Origin: Actinomycetes bacterium
GTDB taxonomy: Bacteria > Actinomycetota > Thermoleophilia > Gaiellales > Gaiellaceae
DNA length: 6,712 bases
Direction of reading: 5' to 3'
Assembly (NCBI GenBank): GCA_030624785.1
Contig: JAUXJK010000114.1
Span: 1-6,712, forward strand
The notes under the pieces are model-generated. The model was not told the DNA's origin. It did no database searches and saw only the letters and a list, made by a program, of their open reading frames with translations. This document shows positions 1-5,108 of the stretch, in pieces (position 1 is the first letter of the stretch; each line of letters begins with the position of its first letter). Position numbers and translations under genes: made by a program.

Positions 1-349
1 CCGGCCTGCCACCGCTCTCGAGCAAGATCAATGCCTCAAGGAGGTCAGGATCCACATCAGTTCCCTCAACCGCCGCCTCGATCAGCGGACGAAAGCGCAC
101 GGTCCGCTGTGCTGCCACGACGACGCCGCCGGGCAGGTTCTCGTAGAGCACATGACTCGCTCCAAAAACCGCTGCGCCGGCGAGCTCCGCCCACCGTGGA
201 TCCTCGGCCCCAACTGCCTCCTCTGCGCCACCTCGATACGTGAAGAGGAGTCCTACAGCGACCAGCGCGACCGCCAACGCGGCGAGAATCCTGCCGCGCC
301 TCGAGCTGGGCACGACCCAACCGGAGAGTCGGGCTGTCGCGTGTGTCAT
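1..349 (-). CDS. Membrane-anchored lytic transglycosylase (SLT/GH23-like), N-terminal part, runs off left edge
   Basis: Reading the minus strand from the ATG at 349-347 gives 116 codons without a stop up to the window edge. After a basic N-terminus (Arg17, Arg18, Arg20) comes one hydrophobic segment at about residues 21-38, a signal anchor or signal peptide. A linker follows, then a helical stretch containing LPGG (72-75) and FRPLIEAA (86-93). The last visible part, DVDPDLLEALILLESGG (98-114), matches the start of a GH23 lytic transglycosylase domain, in which the Glu of the E-S pair (Glu111-Ser112) is the catalytic acid. Such enzymes cleave peptidoglycan outside the membrane. The rest of the catalytic domain lies left of the window. 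No clear ribosome-binding site precedes the ATG. A GTG at 313-311, which keeps the whole hydrophobic segment, is an alternative start. Being transglycosylase-like is likely; the exact subfamily is not determined. Confidence 0.72.
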   Translation of the reverse strand, partial: MTHATARLSGWVVPSSRRGRILAALAVALVAVGLLFTYRGGAEEAVGAEDPRWAELAGAAVFGASHVLYENLPGGVVVAAQRTVRFRPLIEAAVEGTDVDPDLLEALILLESGGRP

Positions 350-358
350 GCTCAAACG

Positions 359-913
359 GTGCCACACGCGACAGCTAGTGCTCGCATAGGCCTCGCGACG
401 GGCGCCGTGATCCTCCTGGTTGTAGCTAGCGCGTGCGGGAGTAGCGAATCGCCTTCGACGGCATCATCCGGTGACGAGCCGGCCATCGTGGATGTCGCAA
501 CACTCGGCAAGTCGGAGACGGAGAAGTGGAGCCTGCTCGCCGATAGGTGGGCGGACAGTGCGCTGGATGAGGCCAACACAGCCGGCGAGTTGTTGAACGA
601 TCCGCGCGATCGCCGCCGACTACTAGCCGGCAGGGCGCCTGTGGTCCGAGAGCGCGTGTTGAGCGCACTCGATGCGCTGGGCCCGCGCTGTGCGGCGCTC
701 GAGAGCGAGGTCCCACCCGCGCCGGCCGAACTCGAGCCGGCAGCAGCAAGTCTCAAGCAGGCCTGTTCACGCTTCGACCGTGCTCGTGCCGACCTCATCG
801 ATGCCATCGATGCCGACGACCGCGAGATCTTCGACCAGGGTCTGACCCGACTCGCGAGAGGCGTGAATGCCATCGCCGACGCAAAACAACGGATCGCACC
901 GCTGCTCGGCTAG
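359..913 (+). CDS. Secreted lipoprotein of unknown function
   Basis: With the GTG at 359 the protein is 184 aa. It has a short basic start (Arg9), a hydrophobic core (about residues 10-23) and a lipobox-like A-S-A-C, with Cys26 as the probable lipidated residue. A Ser/Gly-rich linker (27-38) follows, as expected for a protein tethered to the outer face of the membrane. The mature part is Ala-, Arg- and Asp-rich and looks all-helical. It has two further Cys (111 and 136), which could form a disulfide outside the cell. I recognise no family. Another in-frame GTG at 341 would add six residues and overlap the divergent gene; the reading frame stays open further upstream, but extension there would displace the signal peptide. 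No strong ribosome-binding site is visible for 359. It may work in the envelope like the divergent transglycosylase, but that rests on position only. Confidence 0.7.
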   Translation: MPHATASARIGLATGAVILLVVASACGSSESPSTASSGDEPAIVDVATLGKSETEKWSLLADRWADSALDEANTAGELLNDPRDRRRLLAGRAPVVRERVLSALDALGPRCAALESEVPPAPAELEPAAASLKQACSRFDRARADLIDAIDADDREIFDQGLTRLARGVNAIADAKQRIAPLLG

Positions 914-958
914 GCACGCCGGCTGCTGACGCGGTCCGGGGGCGGTGGCGAAACTCGC

Positions 959-986
959 TTGTGACCTCCGCACCTGTCATTATCTC
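959..986 (+). promoter_or_regulatory. Weak candidate promoter for the 70-aa repeat protein
   Basis: TTGTGA (959-964) and TATCTC (981-986), separated by 16 bp, loosely resemble -35 and -10 elements. They lie in the 121-bp gap between the lipoprotein and the small repeat protein, about 50 bp before its start codon. The match is partial, so this is only a candidate; nothing else in the gap looks like a gene. Confidence 0.22.
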
Positions 987-1023
987 GCCGAGCGCTAGCG
1001 TGGGCAAGCGTCGAATCGATTTC

Positions 1024-1028
1024 GGAGG
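1024..1028 (+). promoter_or_regulatory. Strong Shine-Dalgarno site for the 70-aa protein
   Basis: GGAGG lies 6 nt before the ATG at 1035. It fixes this start and shows that the short reading frame is a real gene. It is among the best ribosome-binding sites in the window. Confidence 0.8.
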
Positions 1029-1034
1029 TCGAAT

Positions 1035-1247
1035 ATGGAGTGGCTCAAGAAGCTCATGGGACAAGGGAAAGACGCCGCGGGCGGCGCCGCCGGCAAGGCA
1101 GGTGACGCGGCTGACAAGGTGGGGCTCGACACTGCCGCCGAGAAGACCATGGACGTTGCGGGTGACGTGGACGACAAGGTAGGCGACGTCGCCGGCGACG
1201 TGGTCGACAAGGGCAAGGACGTAGTCGGAGGCGGCAGGGACGACTAG
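1035..1247 (+). CDS. Small hydrophilic 11-residue-repeat protein (LEA-like / Rv0909-type antitoxin-like)
   Basis: A 70-aa protein rich in Gly, Ala, Asp, Lys and Val, with no Cys. A short amphipathic start (MEWLKKLM) is followed by units of 11 residues beginning with Asp at 13, 24, 40, 51 and 62. The clearest are DVAGDVDDKVG (40-50) and DVAGDVVDKGK (51-61). Eleven-residue amphipathic repeats are typical of group 3 LEA-like proteins, which are disordered in water and fold on drying or on membranes. Small actinobacterial proteins named Rv0909/MT0933-type antitoxins or CsbD-like have similar composition. No toxin gene is adjacent, so the antitoxin reading has no support from context. The gene is monocistronic or leads into the membrane protein 126 bp downstream. 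A stress or desiccation role is inferred from composition only. Confidence 0.78.
   Translation: MEWLKKLMGQGKDAAGGAAGKAGDAADKVGLDTAAEKTMDVAGDVDDKVGDVAGDVVDKGKDVVGGGRDD
1152..1229 (+). repeat. Imperfect 33-bp tandem repeat inside the small repeat protein
   Basis: Units at 1152-1184 and 1185-1217 agree at 24 of 33 positions, and a partial third unit starts at 1218. Each encodes one 11-residue unit. Several differences are at third codon positions, which fits duplication followed by selection on the protein. Confidence 0.7.
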
Positions 1248-1295
1248 ATCGCCGGTACGTCGCTGAACATCACTCGCAGAGAAGAGGAGACTGCA

Positions 1296-1308
1296 TCGCG
1301 TTGCGCGA
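1296..1308. other. Small hairpin in the gap after the repeat protein
   Basis: TCGCG, a TTG loop, then CGCGA form a perfect 5-bp stem in the 126-bp gap between the repeat protein and the SHOCT membrane protein. Flanking GCA (1293-1295) and TGC (1311-1313) could extend it across a bulge. There is no T-tract, so a role as terminator is only possible. Confidence 0.25.
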
Positions 1309-1339
1309 CCGTGCCTCTGCCTCTTGAGAAGTACGCCAC

Positions 1340-1351
1340 GAGTGAACACTC
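1340..1351. promoter_or_regulatory. GAGTG-AA-CACTC inverted repeat, possible operator
   Basis: A perfect 5-bp inverted repeat with a 2-bp centre lies 22 bp before the GTG of the SHOCT membrane protein. A dimeric regulator could bind here, but short inverted repeats occur by chance. It stands next to a second hairpin at 1354-1367. Confidence 0.25.
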
Positions 1352-1353
1352 CC

Positions 1354-1367
1354 GGGCTCGTAAGCCC
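1354..1367 (+). promoter_or_regulatory. Hairpin GGGCT-CGTA-AGCCC just before a GTG start without Shine-Dalgarno
   Basis: A perfect 5-bp stem with a 4-nt loop ends 6 nt before the GTG at 1374, where a ribosome-binding site would be expected and none is seen. In mRNA it could limit initiation, or it could end transcription from upstream. This is inference from position only. Confidence 0.3.
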
Positions 1368-1373
1368 TGACTC

Positions 1374-2030
1374 GTGAGAATCCCGAAACAAGACTCGGCG
1401 CACGTTACGCGCTCGTGGCGTCGCGCCTGGTTGATACCGCTACTCGCTCTTGCCGGGCGTCGCTTCGCCTTCTACCTCATCCTCTACCCACTTCATCTCG
1501 CGATCGCTGGAGTCGCGCTGGCCTTCATCGCGATCAAGGCAGGTACCGGAGACACGGACTGGCTCTTCTGGCTTTCGTACGGATGGATCGCCCTCCAGGT
1601 CATGGTTGGCCGGCGCCTCATCGTGCCAACGGCGCTCGCGCTCGCCTTCCTGGCTGTCCAGGCGACTCAAGCCGACCGCGACGGGTGGTTCTGGCTGTGC
1701 TTCGCGTGGCTCGCGCTCATGATCCTTGCCGGCGGAGCAACCATGCGAGCCGCGCGGGCGCTTCGCAGACGAACGCGGCAACGTGATCCTGGTAGCGCCG
1801 ACCAACAAGCGGGCGCTGCCACCGTGTTCGCGGCGATGTTTGGCGACAAGAGTTTCTCCGCGGGCGGTACCGCGGACAGCCGACCGTCCGACCCTGACAC
1901 GGTCGAGGGGAGTGCCCGTGAGGTCAAGGTCGACATCACCGACGAACTTGAGCGCCTGGCCGCGCTCCGCGACGCGGGGTCGATCACAAGCGAGGAGTAC
2001 CTACAGGCCAAGCGCGCGCTGCTCGGCTAG
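1374..2030 (+). CDS. Four-helix membrane protein with C-terminal SHOCT domain
   Basis: A 218-aa protein starting with GTG. After a basic N-terminus (Arg13, Arg16, Arg17, Arg29, Arg30) come four hydrophobic segments at about 31-54, 63-79, 82-97 and 105-121. The first pair resembles the bacterial 2TM domain, with Trp63, Trp66 and Trp71 at the start of helix 2. The second pair repeats it: W-L-x-x-x-W-x-A-L at 66-74 recurs at 107-115. A basic stop-transfer stretch (125-136) and a polar linker lead to residues 187-218, where ELERLAALRDAGSITSEEY and the AKRALLG ending match the SHOCT domain, a short helical module of unknown role found at C-termini of many bacterial proteins. Function is unknown. 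No ribosome-binding site is visible at the GTG, so the exact start is uncertain. Its stop lies 12 nt before the next ATG, so the genes may be co-transcribed. Confidence 0.82.
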   Translation: MRIPKQDSAHVTRSWRRAWLIPLLALAGRRFAFYLILYPLHLAIAGVALAFIAIKAGTGDTDWLFWLSYGWIALQVMVGRRLIVPTALALAFLAVQATQADRDGWFWLCFAWLALMILAGGATMRAARALRRRTRQRDPGSADQQAGAATVFAAMFGDKSFSAGGTADSRPSDPDTVEGSAREVKVDITDELERLAALRDAGSITSEEYLQAKRALLG

Positions 2031-2034
2031 GTGG
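2029..2034 (+). promoter_or_regulatory. Shine-Dalgarno-like AGGTGG deciding the ATG start at 2043
   Basis: AGGTGG sits 8 nt before the ATG at 2043. It favours this start over the in-frame GTG at 2031, which overlaps the site and would put four extra residues before the strand that begins the nucleotide-binding fold. Confidence 0.5.
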
Positions 2035-2042
2035 CGGGCGTT

Positions 2043-3002
2043 ATGAAGAACGTCGTGATCGTCGGGCCGGGCGGCATTGGAGGCACCTTCGCTGCATTGC
2101 TGACGCGCTGTGGCGAATGCCACATCACGGTGCTCGGTCGCCCGGGTGCACACGTCGAGGCTATGCGTGAACACGGACTCCGCCTCGAAGGGCTCGGCAG
2201 CTTCGTCGTGCCCGTAGAGGTACTTGACGATCCGGCACGGATCGAAAGCTGCGACGTGATGATCTACGCCGTCAAGGCCCAGGATTCCGAAGACACGGTC
2301 ACCGCGACGGCGCACGTCGAGGTACGTGATTTCGCGACCTCGATTCAGAACGGGGTCGTCAAGGACGATCTGCTTGTACGCGCCTTCGGCCGCAGCAAGG
2401 TGATCGGGGCCCTCGCCGTCGTCGCGGGCGAACGCTCGGCCCCGGGGGTCATACGGTGGACCTACGACGGTGTAACCCGTTTCGGAGAGCTGGATGGACG
2501 TCGCTCGGAACGAGTCGACTGGCTCGTCGAGCGATGTACTCGCGCAGGATTGCGAACAGAGGCCTCCACCGAGATCTCGCCCGCAACGTGGACAAAGCTC
2601 GTCGGGTGGAGCCCCATCGGCTTGCTGGCCACCCTGTCACGCCAGACGAACGCCGAGATTCTTTCGAACGAGCTTCTGGCGACTGTGTATATCGGAATGG
2701 TGCAAGAGCTAGCGGAGTTGGCCGGTGCGAACGAGGTGCTGCTGCTAGATCTCGGGCCGTTCGAAGTACAGACGTGGCTCGCAGCCACCGAGGCAGATGC
2801 AATCCAACGCGTGATGACATCACCGCTCGCGAGCGGTCAATCGACGCACTCCGCCCTGCAGGACGTGCAGCGAGGAGAGCGGACCGAACTCGAAGCAATA
2901 CTGGGGCCGCTACTCGCGGACGCCTCAGCTCGAAAGATCTCGATGACGCGGACACGGGCGCTCTACGCTGCATTGATGGGCCTTGAGAGATCCCTCTCGT
3001 GA
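2043..3002 (+). CDS. Ketopantoate reductase (ApbA/PanE) family oxidoreductase, altered substrate pocket
   Basis: A 319-aa protein of normal family length. The N-terminal Rossmann domain begins MKNVVIVGPGGIGG, with the G-x-G-x-x-G dinucleotide motif at 8-13 and Arg33 where family members bind the NADPH phosphate. Lys78 (AVKA) and Asn103 (QNG) match conserved residues. The C-terminal helical domain keeps the catalytic Lys185 (TWTKL), Ser270 (HSALQD) and Glu282 (RTELE). PanE from E. coli has Asn at 4 and 8 positions after the catalytic Lys to hold ketopantoate; here these are Trp189 and Gly193. The enzyme therefore probably reduces a different 2-oxo acid, or oxidises a 2-hydroxy acid. It overlaps the next gene, a short-chain dehydrogenase, by 4 nt, so the two are likely co-translated and may act in one pathway. 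Family membership is firm; the substrate is unknown. Confidence 0.88.
   Translation: MKNVVIVGPGGIGGTFAALLTRCGECHITVLGRPGAHVEAMREHGLRLEGLGSFVVPVEVLDDPARIESCDVMIYAVKAQDSEDTVTATAHVEVRDFATSIQNGVVKDDLLVRAFGRSKVIGALAVVAGERSAPGVIRWTYDGVTRFGELDGRRSERVDWLVERCTRAGLRTEASTEISPATWTKLVGWSPIGLLATLSRQTNAEILSNELLATVYIGMVQELAELAGANEVLLLDLGPFEVQTWLAATEADAIQRVMTSPLASGQSTHSALQDVQRGERTELEAILGPLLADASARKISMTRTRALYAALMGLERSLS
2985..2998 (+). promoter_or_regulatory. GAGAG-ATCC-CTCTC hairpin directly before the dehydrogenase start
   Basis: A perfect 5-bp stem with a 4-nt loop ends at the base before the GTG at 2999 and includes GAGAG, the only purine-rich stretch that could serve as ribosome-binding site. Ribosomes finishing the upstream gene would open it, so it could enforce translational coupling. 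This is inferred from geometry. Confidence 0.35.
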
Positions 3003-3763
3003 GCGGTCAGCTCGCCGACAAGGTTGTGCTCGTAACGGGCGGCGGCTCCGGGATAGGCCGTGCGATCGCTGAAGCCTGTGCGCACGAAGGCGCAGCCGTT
3101 GCTGTCGCCGACATTGACGCAGCCGGCGGAGCCAAGACCTGTGAGCTGATCGTGTCGGCGGGCGGCGAGGCGAGCTTCATCTCAGCTGATGTGACGATCG
3201 CTGTCGACGTCGAGGCGATGGTCGCGGCCACGGTCGCGACGCATGGCCGAATCGACTGCGCCTGCAACAACGCAGGCGTGGAAGGAAAGGTCGGCACGAC
3301 GACGGTCGACTACGAAGAGGCGGATTGGGATCACGTGGTCAACGTTGATCTGAAGGGCGTCTGGCTATGCATGAAGTACGAGATCGCCGAGATGCTCGGC
3401 CAGGGCGCTGGCGCGATTGTCAATACCGCGTCGGTAGCTGGGCTGGTCGGTCTTGCCGGCTCCTCCCCCTATGTCGCAAGTAAACATGGTGTCGTCGGGC
3501 TCACGAAGACGGCGGCTCTCGAGTTCGCGACCAAGGGGGTTCGGGTCAATGCCGTGTGCCCCGGCGTCATAGACACGCCGCTCGTCGATCGCATTCTCGC
3601 CCGCTCGCCGGAGCGAGAGCAGTTCTATCTCGATGCGCAGCCGATCGGACGTCTCGGAACACCTGAAGAGGTTGCGGCCGCAACCGTCTGGTTGTGTAGC
3701 GACCAGGCTTCGTTTGTCACGGGACACGCGTTCCCGGTCGATGGCGGATTCGTAGCTCGCTGA
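2999..3763 (+). CDS. Classical short-chain dehydrogenase/reductase, probably NAD-dependent
   Basis: A 254-aa protein of the usual length for classical SDRs. It has the cofactor motif TGGGSGIG at 13-20, Asp38 at the end of the second strand (favouring NAD over NADP), D-V at 64-65, and NNAG at 90-93. The catalytic tetrad is complete: Asn115, Ser145, Tyr158 and Lys162 (YVASK). The C-terminus has PG (188-189) and the late segments TGHAFPVDGG typical of this family. It oxidises an alcohol or reduces a carbonyl in the cytoplasm; the substrate cannot be read from the sequence. The start is a GTG sharing GTGA with the stop of the ketopantoate-reductase-family gene, so the two are translationally coupled. 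It ends 7 bp from the convergent M20 fragment. Confidence 0.93.
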   Translation: MSGQLADKVVLVTGGGSGIGRAIAEACAHEGAAVAVADIDAAGGAKTCELIVSAGGEASFISADVTIAVDVEAMVAATVATHGRIDCACNNAGVEGKVGTTTVDYEEADWDHVVNVDLKGVWLCMKYEIAEMLGQGAGAIVNTASVAGLVGLAGSSPYVASKHGVVGLTKTAALEFATKGVRVNAVCPGVIDTPLVDRILARSPEREQFYLDAQPIGRLGTPEEVAAATVWLCSDQASFVTGHAFPVDGGFVAR

Positions 3764-3770
3764 AGCTGCG

Positions 3771-4097
3771 CTAGCCGGCGACGAATCGTAGTGCGGCCAG
3801 CGCAAACATCTTTGCTCCCAGCCCAATGTCGTCGACGTGCACAGACTCGCTCGGGCCATGCGCGCGGGGAAGAAACCCAGGACCGAATGACGCGACGGTC
3901 GGAATTCCGGCTGCTCCTTGTGGATGGTCAGCATCCGTCACGCCCGGAAATGCTTCGAACGGCGGGCTTTCGCCGAGAACCGTGTCTGCAGCTGCCTGGA
4001 CGGCTCGGGCTATCGGTGCATCCGGTTTGATCTCCGTCGACTCGTAGTAGATGTCCTCGAAGCGCAGCTCGACCCGAAGATCCGGTTCGTCGGCCAT
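3771..4097 (-). pseudogene. C-terminal remnant of an M20 family metallopeptidase
   Basis: The minus strand encodes 108 aa from an ATG at 4097-4095, matching only the last quarter of M20 (ArgE/DapE/carboxypeptidase G2) enzymes. Visible are T-D-A at 54-56, GIPTVASFGPG at 64-74 and the A-H-x-x-x-E pattern at 79-84, where His80 would be the last zinc ligand, followed by the closing helix. Full enzymes are about 350-450 aa. The N-terminal zinc-binding domain, the bridging Asp and the dimerisation domain are absent. Upstream, the frame stays open only to a TGA at 4193-4191, inside the aminotransferase gene, with nothing M20-like that I recognise. No Shine-Dalgarno sequence precedes the ATG. The fragment lies 34 nt after the aminotransferase stop in the same direction. 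It is most likely the debris of a deletion or recombination and not a working peptidase. An alternative is a short standalone protein translated by coupling. Confidence 0.75.
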
Positions 4098-4131
4098 CGC
4101 TTGTCTGGGTGCTCGTGCACCTTGCGCGGCA

Positions 4132-4995
4132 TCAGGCGATACGTTCCGTACCGCGAGCCCAGTCGAAGTACAGCTCGCGAGCCTTTGTGGTCACGGGGCC
4201 GATCGGCAGCTCGCGTTCCTCGACGCGAGTGCACGGCTGAACCTTGGCGAAGTTGCCCGTCGAGAACACTTCGTCTGCGTTGCGGACATCGTCCGCTGTG
4301 ACCGTGGTTTCAATCGCCTCGACGCCGGCTTCCTGCAAGAGACCGAGCACACGCCTGCGGGTAACACCGTTGAGGAACGTCGCGTTCCAGGTCGGAGTGA
4401 GCGCGACACCGTCACGAACGATGTACAGGTTGGCCGCGGCGAACTCGGCAATGTTGCCGTTCGGATCAAGCATGATCGCGTTGTCGAAACCGGCGTCGTT
4501 GACTTCTTTGAGAGCGAGGCCAGAGTTCGGGTACAAGGACGCGGCCTTGGCCGTGGTCGCCGCCATGTCGCGCGCCGGGCGACGCCGAGTCGAGAAGGCG
4601 GCGGAAAAGCCCTGAAACTCGGGCAGCGGCATCTCATAGATCGGAAAGACGAACTCCGTGGAGTCTGGATCGGGCACGACTCCGCCGTAGCCCGAGCCAC
4701 GCGTCGCGAACATCATCGGACGAATGAAGATGTCGGCTCTGGGATCGGGCATTCGCCGCACGCCTTCGATGGCGAGCTCCATGATCTTCTCGGCCGGCAC
4801 CGGTGAGCGGAGCCCGATGGCTTCTGCCGACGCGATCAATCGGCGGCAGTGGTTCTCCAGATCAGGCACGAAGCCGTCGATTGCCCGTGCCGCATCGAAC
4901 ACTGCCGATGCGAGAAAGAGCGAGTGATCCGCGGGCCCAACGAGCTTCGGATTCTCGTCAAGCCACGTTCCGTCGTAGTAGTAAAGCGCCGCCAA
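4132..4995 (-). CDS. Class IV PLP aminotransferase, branched-chain (IlvE-like)
   Basis: A 287-aa protein, the length of branched-chain aminotransferases. It transfers an amino group between an amino acid, probably branched-chain, and 2-oxoglutarate, using PLP. Key positions fit the fold: H-x-x-R-L at 49-53 (Arg52 holds the PLP phosphate), the Schiff-base Lys150, and Glu184 exactly 34 residues later (as for Lys159 and Glu193 in E. coli IlvE), which contacts the pyridine nitrogen. Also present are LNGVTRRRV (208-216) and TGN at 246-248, where IlvE has G-T-A in the substrate-carboxylate loop. The start is TTG, supported by AAGGAG 6 nt upstream. The gene follows the RraA-like gene by 113 bp and precedes the M20 remnant. 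Substrate preference is uncertain because of the TGN variant; D-amino-acid aminotransferase-like activity is the main alternative. Confidence 0.9.
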   Translation of the reverse strand: MAALYYYDGTWLDENPKLVGPADHSLFLASAVFDAARAIDGFVPDLENHCRRLIASAEAIGLRSPVPAEKIMELAIEGVRRMPDPRADIFIRPMMFATRGSGYGGVVPDPDSTEFVFPIYEMPLPEFQGFSAAFSTRRRPARDMAATTAKAASLYPNSGLALKEVNDAGFDNAIMLDPNGNIAEFAAANLYIVRDGVALTPTWNATFLNGVTRRRVLGLLQEAGVEAIETTVTADDVRNADEVFSTGNFAKVQPCTRVEERELPIGPVTTKARELYFDWARGTERIA

Positions 4996-5001
4996 CGCTC
5001 G

Positions 5002-5007
5002 CTCCTT
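5002..5007 (-). promoter_or_regulatory. Shine-Dalgarno AAGGAG fixing a TTG start
   Basis: On the minus strand AAGGAG lies 6 nt before the TTG at 4995-4993. The match and spacing are good, and no ATG or GTG nearby would keep the conserved N-terminal strand, so TTG is the likely start. Confidence 0.7.
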
Positions 5008-5035
5008 TTCGTCGTGAACTCGCTACGTCGCTAGC

Positions 5036-5063
5036 AGCCTATACGTGTGCACGTCTGCGCGAA
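5036..5063 (-). promoter_or_regulatory. Candidate aminotransferase promoter with inverted repeat in its spacer
   Basis: Minus strand: TTCGCG (5063-5058), a 16-bp spacer, then TAGGCT (5041-5036), weak -35 and -10 matches about 41 bp before the TTG. The spacer holds ACGTG-TG-CACGT (5043-5054), a perfect 5-bp inverted repeat with a 2-bp centre. That is where a repressor would block polymerase. If real, the aminotransferase has its own regulated promoter in the 113-bp gap after the RraA-like gene. Confidence 0.32.
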
Positions 5064-5108
5064 CTCGATCTCTAGTTTGGCCCGAGCGTTGCTTGGTCTG
5101 GTCGAGCA

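Noticed and set aside
66..365. 99-codon minus-strand frame over the left edge
   Set aside because: Very Arg-rich with no motif. The adjacent minus frame starting at 349 encodes a signal anchor and a transglycosylase catalytic motif, so that frame is the gene.
352..873. 173-codon minus-strand frame opposite the lipoprotein
   Set aside because: Ser/Ala/Arg-rich shadow. The plus strand has a signal peptide with lipobox, which explains the region better.
1276..1325. Larger terminator-like structure from GCAGAG/AAGAGG and CTCTGC/CCTCTT
   Set aside because: The arms are in the wrong order to pair together in one stem and there is no T-tract. Only the small inner hairpin is kept as a weak candidate.
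795..1403. 202-codon minus-strand frame across the repeat protein
   Set aside because: It covers a strong ribosome-binding site and repeat gene on the other strand and two intergenic gaps, and shows no domain.
1035..2030. Toxin-antitoxin pair formed by the 70-aa protein and the membrane protein
   Set aside because: The membrane protein has no toxin fold, the genes are 126 bp apart, and the 11-mer repeats suit a LEA-like protein better.
2456..2986. Plus-strand frame of 176 codons inside the ketopantoate-reductase-family gene
   Set aside because: Out-of-frame, Arg-rich shadow of a well-supported gene.
3365..3934. 189-codon minus-strand frame opposite the SDR and M20 remnant
   Set aside because: The SDR has every catalytic residue on the plus strand, and the M20 motifs are in another minus frame.
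4051..4806. Long plus-strand open frame (about 251 codons) opposite the aminotransferase
   Set aside because: It is antisense to a gene with intact catalytic residues and a good ribosome-binding site. The translated product is rich in Arg and His and shows no recognisable domain.
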